From Chitinophaga pinensis (GTDB lineage: Bacteria; Bacteroidota; Bacteroidia; B-17B0; Aurantibacillaceae), in contig CAMCZO010000005.1 in assembly GCA_945887955.1 (NCBI GenBank), positions 1-64,000 on the forward strand: a stretch of DNA of 64,000 nucleotides, given 5' to 3'. Of this stretch, positions 55,177-63,793 are shown in pieces; positions within the stretch are counted from its first letter, which is position 1, and every line of letters starts with the position of its first letter. The position numbers and the translations under genes were made by a program. Below the pieces are notes generated by a model. That model saw nothing but the letters and a program-made list of their open reading frames with translations, had not been told where the DNA came from and searched no databases.

Positions 55177-55482
55177 TTTTACAAGTTTAATATTCAGAAC
55201 TTCCATCAGCTTTAATTTTTAAATAAAGAGCTAATTCTTCAAATAAATAACGTTTAGATCTAAACAATTTTTTTATAATTTACCGACAAAAAGAATTTGT
55301 TCACCTATTTTGTATTAATAATTAAAAAACAATTGCATTTAAATTACTGTAAATCAAATTGTTACATTTTGTTTTGTTTTTAACAAATTTTATGTTTAAC
55401 TATGTTGAATGTGGAGTCCAGAACCCACAATAAAAAACGGGGTATTTAATTAATACCAATTAAAAAAATTAAAAAAAAAATT
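55177..55482. other. Intergenic leader region before the OmpA-tailed membrane protein
   Basis: 306 bases with no ORF or tRNA. A near-consensus promoter (TTTG 55368-55371, 19 bases, TATGTTTA 55391-55398) would give a leader of about 78 bases that contains two small hairpins: TGTGG / CCACA (55410-55429) and GGTATT / AATACC (55441-55457). The second ends 25 bases before the ATG. Confidence 0.5.
55368..55398 (+). promoter_or_regulatory. Candidate promoter of the OmpA-tailed membrane protein gene
   Basis: TTTG (55368-55371), 19 bases, TATGTTTA (55391-55398); seven of eight -7 bases match TAnnTTTG. Spacing is ideal; the single mismatch lowers support. Confidence 0.4.
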
Positions 55483-58179
55483 ATGGTATTTAGTTTATTC
55501 ATTATTCCTTTAACACCTAATGTAATTAATTTAATAGTTATATTATCTGTCTTGTTTTTTTGTGGAAAATTATATTCCGCAATAAATAATCAGAAGCCGT
55601 CTCAATTACTAGACCTTGCTGATATAAATGACACTATTCGTAAATTAAGTGGCGTTTGGCTTTTTTTAATTCCAATAGTTTCTTTGATGTCAGTATTTTA
55701 TAATATTGGAGTAACGGTTGTTTGGTTTTCTTTGAATATAATAAATTGGGTTGTTAAAGGCCTAAAATGGATTTGGAACGAAGTAATAATAGCAGGCGGA
55801 TTTTTATTACTTAAAGTGCTCTATCATTATCTTTTAATTTGGCCTTGGAATATTTTTAAATTAGCTTTTGAATCTATAAGGCCTGCAGCTAATCTTGCAA
55901 ATTATAAAGTTGCGGTTTATGCCTTGTTTTTATCTTTTTTTATCTCATTTTTTGGGAAATTCTTAGTTAACAATTTTCATTTATCAAATTATTATGAGAC
56001 TATTTTTACTCTATTATCTATCTTACCTATAGGTATTGCCATTTCTTCTATTATTAATTCTTTAAATGGTAATTCAGAAAAAAAAGTTGAGCATAGAAAT
56101 AAATATATTAAACACGCATCAATATTAATTATTTTATTTTGCGCACTATATTTAGTTGAAGGAATAATTATAAATATAGGATCTTTTAATTTTATTTTTT
56201 CAACAATAATGGTAGGCGGAAATTTATTTGCGTCTGCATTTATTATTTTAAATGCAGCCTTATTAATTTTTATTCTTAGCGCATTGCCTTCATTTTCTAT
56301 TAATTATGATGGAGATAATAAAGGACTTATTAAAGCATTTGGTTCATACTTGTTACATAAATGGCCGCAATATTTATTAGCATTACCAGCTATCATTATT
56401 CCTGCAATTTTAGTGAGTATTCTGCCTTATTTTTTAACAAAAGGCCTGTCGGTTGTTTCTCAATCATTTTCAAATTCTAACTATGAAAAGAAAATTAATG
56501 ATTTGCAAGCAGTAGTTGATTCTTCTAAAACGGCAAAATATGAATCTTGGTCAAAAGTAGATTCATTATCCAAGCTTACAATATCAGACGACTCATTATC
56601 TAAACTCATTACTATTGATAATTCGTCTTTAGATAATATTACTCAATTAACCGAATTAAGAATTAATCAACAATATTTACAAGAGTATTATTCTAAATTT
56701 TCAGATTCTATTGGTGCAACCCCATTTCTTTTATTAAATAAAGGATATAGTAAGTTTAAAAAGTTTAATAACCAATGGATTAATTCTATTGCTCTTGATT
56801 CAACAAAATATAAGTCTAAAGATACAACTTCAATAGTTGATTCTAGAAAAAAAAGCGCCGAAGATACAACAGCATTCATTAATGAAATGCTTATACTTAA
56901 TGCTAATATAGCTAATGTAGACTCGGTTTTTATTTCTCTTAAAGAACAATTGAATGCAGTCTGCCTCGACCCATCATTATCAGTTAAGGGCTCGCCATTA
57001 GAAGAAATCAAAAAGGAAACTAATGAGCCGGAGTTGAAAAAAGAGGAAGTGGATAAATGTTTAAGGGAGAGAAATGCAATTAACGCCAGAATAGACGATA
57101 ATAGAGCAAATAAATCACAACTATTAAATAAATTAGCACTTACTAAACTCCAAATAGAACGATCAAAAAAAATAGTTAATCATTTAAATTCTAAAATTAA
57201 ATGTATTAATGATACTTTTTTATCCCAAAAAGCAAATATCAAATGGATGTATTTATTTGTAAGTATTTGGCTTTGTCTTTTATTAGCATTAGCATTTGGC
57301 CTTGCTTTATCATTGTTTGCACATTTAAATCATGCAATTTATAATATATCAAGTCCTGATAATAAGTGGATGGTTTTATCAGAAATAGAGAATGCAAAAA
57401 GCATAAACCCAAATCAACCTTTATTAGGATTAACTTTGTTAACTATTTTTATTTTATTTTATAAACCAATAATGAATGTTTTCCCAACAAATTATAAAAC
57501 AATAATAGATATTGTTTCATTAAAGAGTGGGCCTAAAAATATTTTAGATAAAAGTTATAATAAAATAGATACAGCCCGAAGTAATTTATTTATGGATAGT
57601 AAAAAACAATGGAATAAAATAGATTCTATAATTCAAAATAAAAATACATATTCTCTAAAAAATATAACTTTTCTTAATTATTTATTAGGAGAAGATAAAA
57701 TACAAGATCAAAACACAGACCAAGATAAAGACGGTATTTTAGATAAAGAAGATGAATGTCCTACAGAATATGGTATTCAAGAATTAAACGGTTGCCCAGA
57801 GGTAGCTTTAAAAGAAGAAGAGCAAAAAATAATTGATTTTGCTATTAGTAGTTTAGAATTTGCTACAGCAGATTCTACTTTGATGCAAAATTCTACAACT
57901 GGCTTAGATGATTTAGCTGACTTAATGATTAAACACTCGGATTGGACACTAAAAATGGATGGACATACCGATAATGACGGTAAAGCAGCAGATAATTTAA
58001 AACTATCTAAAGGTCGTGTGTTAGCAGTCAAAAGATATTTGACAGATAAAGGCGTGCCTGAAAACCAGATAATTACCCAATATTTTGGGCAAACAAAACC
58101 AATAGAATCTAATAAAACAGCAGAAGGACGCAAAAAAAATCGTCGTGTAGAAATGAACGTGAAAATAAATAAAAAATAA
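55483..58179 (+). CDS. Polytopic membrane protein with C-terminal TSP3 and OmpA domains
   Basis: An 898-residue protein with unusual layout. The first ~325 residues hold about eight hydrophobic helices (near 1-28, 53-88, 97-120, 138-160, 166-190, 205-265, 290-315). A polar, Ser/Asp/Lys-rich stretch (about 325-585) with coiled-coil character follows ('KKINDLQAVVDSSKTAKYESW', 'INARIDDNRANKSQLLNKLAL' in parts), then two more helices (about 587-620 and 646-665). The C terminus has a thrombospondin type 3 repeat ('DQDKDGILDKEDECPTEYG', about 745) and an OmpA peptidoglycan-binding domain (about 775-898, 'MDGHTDNDGKAADNLKLSKGRVLAVKRYL' with the Asp and Arg ligands). The OmpA part must be periplasmic, so it links the inner membrane to peptidoglycan. 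No known family recognised. Confidence 0.75.
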   Translation: MVFSLFIIPLTPNVINLIVILSVLFFCGKLYSAINNQKPSQLLDLADINDTIRKLSGVWLFLIPIVSLMSVFYNIGVTVVWFSLNIINWVVKGLKWIWNEVIIAGGFLLLKVLYHYLLIWPWNIFKLAFESIRPAANLANYKVAVYALFLSFFISFFGKFLVNNFHLSNYYETIFTLLSILPIGIAISSIINSLNGNSEKKVEHRNKYIKHASILIILFCALYLVEGIIINIGSFNFIFSTIMVGGNLFASAFIILNAALLIFILSALPSFSINYDGDNKGLIKAFGSYLLHKWPQYLLALPAIIIPAILVSILPYFLTKGLSVVSQSFSNSNYEKKINDLQAVVDSSKTAKYESWSKVDSLSKLTISDDSLSKLITIDNSSLDNITQLTELRINQQYLQEYYSKFSDSIGATPFLLLNKGYSKFKKFNNQWINSIALDSTKYKSKDTTSIVDSRKKSAEDTTAFINEMLILNANIANVDSVFISLKEQLNAVCLDPSLSVKGSPLEEIKKETNEPELKKEEVDKCLRERNAINARIDDNRANKSQLLNKLALTKLQIERSKKIVNHLNSKIKCINDTFLSQKANIKWMYLFVSIWLCLLLALAFGLALSLFAHLNHAIYNISSPDNKWMVLSEIENAKSINPNQPLLGLTLLTIFILFYKPIMNVFPTNYKTIIDIVSLKSGPKNILDKSYNKIDTARSNLFMDSKKQWNKIDSIIQNKNTYSLKNITFLNYLLGEDKIQDQNTDQDKDGILDKEDECPTEYGIQELNGCPEVALKEEEQKIIDFAISSLEFATADSTLMQNSTTGLDDLADLMIKHSDWTLKMDGHTDNDGKAADNLKLSKGRVLAVKRYLTDKGVPENQIITQYFGQTKPIESNKTAEGRKKNRRVEMNVKINKK

Positions 58180-58390
58180 TTTTTTTATGTAAACCTTTTA
58201 ATGTTAGTTTTTATTTTGCAACTAATCAATAAACCTTTTTTATAAGTTAAAATAAGAAAGACGCAAAACTAAAAGCTAAATGAGTAGGGAAAATAAAACA
58301 TAAAAAACTTAAAACGACGAACCCAATTTTAGGATTATCATTGTCTGCAAATCAAATTATTAGTGGATTAAAGATTAGTTCTAATTATAA

Positions 58391-58425
58391 AAACCCTAAA
58401 AGTTTTACTTTTAGGGTTTTTTATT
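58391..58425 (+). terminator. Strong rho-independent terminator
   Basis: AAAAACCCTAAAA (58391-58403) pairs perfectly over 13 bases with TTTTAGGGTTTTT (58411-58423) around a 7-base loop, followed by more T. It works on both strands: 210 bases after the OmpA-tailed gene and 40 bases past the end of the DUF5606 gene. Confidence 0.85.
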
Positions 58426-58461
58426 TGAATTGTGTATTAATAAAAGAATTAATTCATTCCA

Positions 58462-59001
58462 TTAGGCGGTACCAGTTTTCCTAACTCCTGTAGTTTTTTT
58501 AACGCCTACACTTGTTTTGGTTTTTGAAGAAGCTTTAGTGACTGTTTTCTTTATTTTAGCTTTTTCATCTGTTTTTAAAGCGACACTTTTCTCATCTCCT
58601 GTTTTATTTTCTTCCTTTTCTTTAAGGCTTCCAGTTAATTGAAGTGTGTTGTACCAAGTAATTAACTTTCGCATATTACTAACATATACTCGCTCTTTGT
58701 CATATTCAGGTAAAATCGTTTCAAAATAGGCGGCCATTTCTTTATCATCAACTTTGTTGTCAATTGCGGCGCCTCCTTTTTCTTTTTCAAAAATAGAAGC
58801 CATTATAGCCTCTAAGGGTTTATCCTCTGAGGTTGTAAACATGCTAATATCAGATAATGTAGATACTTTTGTAGAAGCATACACATTTATTCGTTTTTTG
58901 TCAGACAAGCCTTCAACAATAATACCGTTTTTACTTTGTGCTACAATTTTAAATAAACCAGGTTGCCCAGAAATAGAAATTATGCCAGTTAAGTCAATCA
59001 T
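58462..59001 (-). CDS. DUF5606 domain-containing protein
   Basis: A 179-residue cytoplasmic protein. The N-terminal ~125 residues match DUF5606 from Bacteroidota ('DLTGIISISGQPGLFKIVAQSKNGIIVEGL' in parts, 'VSTLSDISMFT', 'MAAYFETILPEYDKERVYVSNMRKLITWYN'). The C-terminal ~50 residues are a low-complexity basic tail rich in Lys, Thr and Ser ('KAKIKKTVTKASSKTKTS', 'GVKKTTGVRKTGTA'), resembling histone-H1-like or nucleic-acid-binding tails. Function is not known. Single gene between strong terminators and the divergent aminopeptidase gene. Confidence 0.85.
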   Translation of the reverse strand: MIDLTGIISISGQPGLFKIVAQSKNGIIVEGLSDKKRINVYASTKVSTLSDISMFTTSEDKPLEAIMASIFEKEKGGAAIDNKVDDKEMAAYFETILPEYDKERVYVSNMRKLITWYNTLQLTGSLKEKEENKTGDEKSVALKTDEKAKIKKTVTKASSKTKTSVGVKKTTGVRKTGTA

Positions 59002-59028
59002 AAAATTTTGTTTTTGTTCTTAGATTAG

Positions 59029-59036
59029 CAAAGATA
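59029..59036 (-). promoter_or_regulatory. Candidate -7 element of the DUF5606 gene
   Basis: On the minus strand this is TATCTTTG, a full match to TAnnTTTG, 27 bases upstream of the start. No -33 TTTG is present at the expected distance. Confidence 0.35.
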
Positions 59037-59203
59037 AGTTTTTAATGAGAAATAAAAATTTTTTTTGATTTTTAAATCAATTAATTAGCTTTATTTGACT
59101 TCAAACTTTTTTAGATATAATCTCGAATTAAGTCGTTGTTGTTTTTAAATGCTTTAATAAGTAATTTAGCAATTATTAATTATTTTAAATAAAAAATAAG
59201 CTA

Positions 59204-60493
59204 ATGAAATATCAGGCAATAGACAACGCTTTATTTATTGAAAACAGAAAAAAATTTAAAAATAATTTAAAGCCTAATTCTTTAGGTATTTTTGTTAGTA
59301 ACGACATTATGCCTACCAATGCTGATGGCAGTATGGGATTTAAACAAAACAGCGATTTGTTTTATTTAAGTGGGATAGATCAAGAGGAAACAATTTTGGT
59401 TATTTTTCCTGATGTTAAAGACGGTAAGCATAAAGAAATTTTATTTATTAAAGAAACTAGCGAATTAATTGCTATTTGGGAAGGCGCGAAGTTAAATAAA
59501 GCCCAAGCAACTTCTGTTAGCGGCATTGACCATATTTATTGGATTCAAGATTTCGATAAAATCATGAAGCCTTTTATTCTGCAGGTTAATAATATATATT
59601 TAAATGCAAACGAACATGCTCGTAATTCTAGTTTAGTAGAATCTGCACAAGACCGTTTTAACAAAAAATTTCGCACTTCGTTTCCTCTACATAATTATGA
59701 GAGAAGTGCGCCTATTATGCATAATATTCGTTCTGTGAAAAGCGCTCAGGAAATTGATTTAATTCAACAAGCTTGTGATATCACCGAAAAAGGGTTTAGA
59801 AGAGTATTATCTTTTGTTAAACCAGGCGTTTGGGAATATGAAATTGAAGCAGAGTTGATACACGAATTTATTTCTAATCGTTCGCAAGGATGGGCATATG
59901 GCCCTATAATTGCAAGTGGAGCTAGCGCCTGCGTTTTGCATTATGTAGAAAACAACAAACAATGCAAAGATGGCGATGTTATATTGTTGGATGTGGCGGC
60001 TGAGTATTCAAATTATGCTAGTGATTTAACTCGATGCATCCCTGTGAATGGGAAATTTACTAAGAGGCAAAAAGAAGTTTATAATGCTGTTTTACGTGTG
60101 CATCGCGCCGCTGCTAAACAATTATTGCCTGGACAAACATTTGAAAATTATAATAAGTTTGTTGGTGAAATAATGACGGAAGAATTACTAAAGTTGAGCT
60201 TGCTAAAAACAACGGATGTAAAAAATCAAAATCCTAATTGGCCAGCCTATAAAAAATATTTTATGCACGGCACATCGCATTTTTTAGGATTAGATGTGCA
60301 TGATGTTGGTTTATTTTCGGAGCCTATGAGAGCGGGGATGGTTTTTACTGTTGAGCCAGGAATTTATATTCCAGAAGAGGGTTTAGGAATACGTTTAGAA
60401 AATAATTTAATGATTACCACAACTGGGCAAATGGATTTAATGAAAAACATTCCAATTGAAACAGATGAGATAGAAGAATTAATGGGAAAATAA
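59204..60493 (+). CDS. pepP: Xaa-Pro aminopeptidase (aminopeptidase P family)
   Basis: A 429-residue creatinase-fold metallopeptidase. The N-terminal half includes 'DLFYLSGIDQEETILVIFPD'; the C-terminal pita-bread domain has the metal ligands 'ILLDVAAEYSNYASDLTRCIPVNG' (two Asp), 'MHGTSHFLGLDVHDVG' (His), 'FTVEPGIYI' (Glu) and 'GIRLENNLMIT' (Glu). It removes N-terminal residues before proline. No signal peptide, so cytoplasmic. The S9 peptidase gene lies convergent, 22 bases from its end, so two proline-related peptidases sit next to each other. Confidence 0.93.
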   Translation: MKYQAIDNALFIENRKKFKNNLKPNSLGIFVSNDIMPTNADGSMGFKQNSDLFYLSGIDQEETILVIFPDVKDGKHKEILFIKETSELIAIWEGAKLNKAQATSVSGIDHIYWIQDFDKIMKPFILQVNNIYLNANEHARNSSLVESAQDRFNKKFRTSFPLHNYERSAPIMHNIRSVKSAQEIDLIQQACDITEKGFRRVLSFVKPGVWEYEIEAELIHEFISNRSQGWAYGPIIASGASACVLHYVENNKQCKDGDVILLDVAAEYSNYASDLTRCIPVNGKFTKRQKEVYNAVLRVHRAAAKQLLPGQTFENYNKFVGEIMTEELLKLSLLKTTDVKNQNPNWPAYKKYFMHGTSHFLGLDVHDVGLFSEPMRAGMVFTVEPGIYIPEEGLGIRLENNLMITTTGQMDLMKNIPIETDEIEELMGK

Positions 60494-60515
60494 TTTATTT
60501 CAACAGGTTGATTTT

Positions 60516-62663
60516 TTACAAATTATCAATAAAGTAATTACAAATTTTTTCCATTAAATGCGAGCGGTCTTTACCAAGAACATTGTGTTCGTGTCCCGGA
60601 TAAACATAATAATCTAATTGTTTACCATTGTCTACCGATTTTTTTTGATACATCACACTGTGTTGCCAAACAACCACATCATCTTGTGCGCCATGAATCA
60701 TTAAAAGTTTACCTTGTAATTTATCTGTATAATTTAATAAATTATTTTTATCATAACCTTCTTTGTTTTCTTGAGGGGTATCCATATATCTTTCTCCGTA
60801 CATAATTTCATAGTAACTCCAATCAATTACTGGTCCACCAGCGACACCTACTTTAAAAACTCCTGGATAACGGGTCATTAGAGAAGTAGTCATAAAGCCA
60901 CCATAACTCCAACCATGAACCCCTAAGCGACTTGCATCTACGTAAGGTAAAGTTTTTAAATAATCAATACCCGCTAATTGATCTTCCATTTCTTTTGTGC
61001 CGAGTTGTCGATGAATAATTTGTTCAAATGCTTTGCCTCGATAGGAAGTTCCTCTGCCATCTAAAGTAAAAACAATAAATCCTTTTTGAGCCATGTACTG
61101 ATACCAAAGTTCTCCACCGGCCATCCAAGTGTTTGTAACCATTTGAGAATGGGGCCCATTATATAAATAAACAATAACAGGATATTTTTTTGTGCTATCA
61201 AAATCAACTGGCTTAAATAATCTACAATTTAAATTGAGACCTTCTTTATTTTTTATTTGAAATAATTTCCATGAGCCAGTTTTATAATCTTTAATTGGAT
61301 TATCGGCTTTAAAAATTGTGAAATTATTTTTTGTGGATGTATTTATTAAACGATACTCTCTAGGAATATTACAAGCACTGAAGTTATCTATAAAAAAGGT
61401 GCCATCACTATTTTTTACGGCAGTATGAAAGCCGTCATCTTTAGTTAGCCGAGAAATAGTTGCTGTGTTTAAATTAACCACATATAAATCTTGATTTACA
61501 GCCCCCTGTTCGTTGGCATGAAAATATAAGCTCTCTCCTTTTTCGTCAAATCCGTTTTCTGCTTTAACTTCCCAATTGCCTGAGGTTAATTGTTTAATCA
61601 ACTTTCCATCTATTGAGTACAAATAAAAATGATTAAAGCCGTCTTTACGGCTTTGCCAAATAAATTGTATCGGATTATTTTTTACAAACAACATCGGATT
61701 TGAAGGTTCGGTATATTTCTCATCTTTTTCTTCAAATAAAGTTTTAATAAAATTGCCCGTATTAGCATCATATTCATTTAATTTATAATGATTTTGTTCA
61801 CGATTAAGAACGGCGATATAAATCTTTTTTTCATCAGGGCTCCATGAAATATTTGTGAGGTACTGATCTTTTGGGCCTTCTGTTTTAATTTGAATGTTTG
61901 CTCCAGTTTTTAAATGATACACATGAAGAGTTACGTAATGACTTTTTCCTCCAGCCATAGGATATTTAATGTTATTATTTTTTGCTGGATAAACAGACCA
62001 GTCTATAATTGGATAATCTGTTACGTCGCTTTGATCCATTCTATAATAGGCAAGCGCATTTCCGTTTGGACTCCAATAGGTGCCTTTATGAATTCCAAAT
62101 TCGTCGCGATGCACGCTTTTTCCATTTACAATAGTGTAAGAACCGTCTTTAGTAATTTGTTTTACTTTCTCATTTGAATAAACAAACACATTATTATTAT
62201 TTACATAGGCATAAACTTCGCCTTGTTTATATTCATCTAAATTTTCTAAGGAGGCGTCGCTTATTTTTCTTAGTGAAGGAACAACTGATTTTGAAATAAA
62301 TGAATAAATCATCTCTCCTTTTTTACTTAAAAAGTAAAGTTCATTCTCGTTTTTAAATAAAATACCTTCAAGCACAGAAACGCTATCCATGTTTGCTTTA
62401 ATAAGAGCGGCATTTAGTTCATTTTTCGAAAGATGATTAATCTCTTTCCCATTTTTGGAATTTAAAACAAATAAGTGATTTTTATCAAGGTATGATATTT
62501 GGCTTGACCCCGGGATGAAACTTAAATTTTGTAGTCTTTTTGGTGCTAAACTAGTCCTTCCCTTAGAGACCGCATCTTGAATACTTAATAATTTTGTTTG
62601 CGAAATTCCATCAAAGGCGCTTAGGAATAAAATAAATAATAATGAGAAAAAAATGTTTTTCAT
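60516..62663 (-). CDS. S9 family dipeptidyl peptidase IV-like
   Basis: A 715-residue exported serine peptidase. A signal peptide (about 1-22) precedes an eight-bladed propeller ('YYRMDQSDVTDYPIIDWSVYPAKN' and 'ISWSPDEKKIYIAVLNREQNHYKLNEYD' in parts, typical of DPP IV) and an alpha/beta hydrolase domain with the nucleophile 'GWSYGGFM', Asp in 'MIHGAQDDVVVWQHS' and His in 'YPGHEHNVLG'. The GWSYGG motif and 'YGxRYMDTPQEN' segment are diagnostic. It removes X-Pro dipeptides in the periplasm or at the surface. The frame extends 36 bases upstream to 62699, but the ATG at 62663 gives a normal signal peptide. Confidence 0.93.
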   Translation of the reverse strand: MKNIFFSLLFILFLSAFDGISQTKLLSIQDAVSKGRTSLAPKRLQNLSFIPGSSQISYLDKNHLFVLNSKNGKEINHLSKNELNAALIKANMDSVSVLEGILFKNENELYFLSKKGEMIYSFISKSVVPSLRKISDASLENLDEYKQGEVYAYVNNNNVFVYSNEKVKQITKDGSYTIVNGKSVHRDEFGIHKGTYWSPNGNALAYYRMDQSDVTDYPIIDWSVYPAKNNNIKYPMAGGKSHYVTLHVYHLKTGANIQIKTEGPKDQYLTNISWSPDEKKIYIAVLNREQNHYKLNEYDANTGNFIKTLFEEKDEKYTEPSNPMLFVKNNPIQFIWQSRKDGFNHFYLYSIDGKLIKQLTSGNWEVKAENGFDEKGESLYFHANEQGAVNQDLYVVNLNTATISRLTKDDGFHTAVKNSDGTFFIDNFSACNIPREYRLINTSTKNNFTIFKADNPIKDYKTGSWKLFQIKNKEGLNLNCRLFKPVDFDSTKKYPVIVYLYNGPHSQMVTNTWMAGGELWYQYMAQKGFIVFTLDGRGTSYRGKAFEQIIHRQLGTKEMEDQLAGIDYLKTLPYVDASRLGVHGWSYGGFMTTSLMTRYPGVFKVGVAGGPVIDWSYYEIMYGERYMDTPQENKEGYDKNNLLNYTDKLQGKLLMIHGAQDDVVVWQHSVMYQKKSVDNGKQLDYYVYPGHEHNVLGKDRSHLMEKICNYFIDNL

Positions 62664-62724
62664 AATATAATAGTAAGCCACTAATGTATTAAAAAACACG
62701 TATTAATTGGTATAAAAGATTGAA

Positions 62725-63717
62725 TTAATTTTCTTGAAATTCTGAGATATTGATTATTTCATCTAAAACTAAAAATAAATCTTCGGATTTGTTAAGGGTC
62801 ACTAATTTTATTCTTATGTCTTTAAAATTAGCAATGCCTTTAAAATAATTAGCGTAATGATTTCTCATTTCAACTACACCTAGCTTTTCCCCCTTCCATT
62901 CAATCGATTTTTGTAAATGATTTTTGCAAACCTCAACTCGATTTATAATACTTGGTTTAGGAAGCAATTGCCCGGTTTTAACAAAATGTTTAATTTCATT
63001 AAATATCCAAGGGTATCCAATGGCGGCTCTTCCAATCATAATTCCATCAACGCCATAAGTGTTTTTATAACTCAATGCTTTTTCGGGACTATTAATATCT
63101 CCATTTCCAAAAATAGGTATTTTAATACGAGAATTATTTTTCACATCGGCAATATATTTCCAATTTGCCTCGCCTTTATACATTTGAGCACGAGTTCTAC
63201 CATGAATAGTTAGCGCCTGAACTCCAACATCTTGAAGCCTTTCGGCCACTTCCATAATGTTAATACTTGATTCGTCCCAGCCCAATCGCGTTTTTACCGT
63301 TACGGGCAAATGAGTGCTTTTAATAACGGCTTTGGTTAATCGCACCATTAACTCAATATCTTTTAAAACACCAGCCCCTGCGCCCTTGCAAACTACTTTT
63401 TTTACCGGACAACCAAAATTTATATCTAATAAATCTGGATTAGTTGCATCTACTATTTTAGCAGATAAAGCCATCGCCTCCTCATCGCCACCAAAAATTT
63501 GAATTCCAATTGGGCGCTCATAATCAAAAATATCCAGTTTTTTTTTACTCTTGATCGCATCTCTAATTAAACCCTCGGAGCTAATAAATTCGGTATACAT
63601 TAAATCGGCCCCATATTGTTTGCAACCATATCTAAAAGGAGGGTCGCTTACATCTTCCATAGGAGCTAATAATAGGGGGAAGTCAGGAAGCTGAATATGT
63701 TTGCCGATTGAAATCAA
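62725..63717 (-). CDS. dusB: tRNA-dihydrouridine synthase
   Basis: A 330-residue FMN-dependent Dus. 'LLLAPMEDVSDPPFRYGCKQYGAD' (parts), 'DINFGCPVKKVVCKGAGAGVL' with the catalytic Cys in CKGAGAG, 'TIHGRTRAQMYKGEANW', 'GNGDINSPEKA' and 'DGIMIGRAAIGYPWIF' are all present. It reduces uridine to dihydrouridine in tRNA D loops; the DusB type is suggested by similarity but not proven. The frame opens at TTG 63717, the only start giving the full N-terminal strand; no ATG lies upstream. It follows the DUF4249 gene by 77 bases and the S9 gene by 61 bases downstream. Confidence 0.92.
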   Translation of the reverse strand: MISIGKHIQLPDFPLLLAPMEDVSDPPFRYGCKQYGADLMYTEFISSEGLIRDAIKSKKKLDIFDYERPIGIQIFGGDEEAMALSAKIVDATNPDLLDINFGCPVKKVVCKGAGAGVLKDIELMVRLTKAVIKSTHLPVTVKTRLGWDESSINIMEVAERLQDVGVQALTIHGRTRAQMYKGEANWKYIADVKNNSRIKIPIFGNGDINSPEKALSYKNTYGVDGIMIGRAAIGYPWIFNEIKHFVKTGQLLPKPSIINRVEVCKNHLQKSIEWKGEKLGVVEMRNHYANYFKGIANFKDIRIKLVTLNKSEDLFLVLDEIINISEFQEN

Positions 63718-63721
63718 GCCA

Positions 63722-63738
63722 CAAAGGTAACAAAAGTA
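63722..63738 (-). promoter_or_regulatory. Two overlapping -7 candidates upstream of dusB
   Basis: On the minus strand TACTTTTG (63738-63731) and TACCTTTG (63729-63722) both fit TAnnTTTG and end 13 and 4 bases before the TTG start. Neither has a -33 TTTG at normal distance. Confidence 0.3.
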
Positions 63739-63793
63739 AATAGTTTATTGTGTAACTCCCTTGTAGCAATTAATTTTAATTTGAAAAAGCTAA

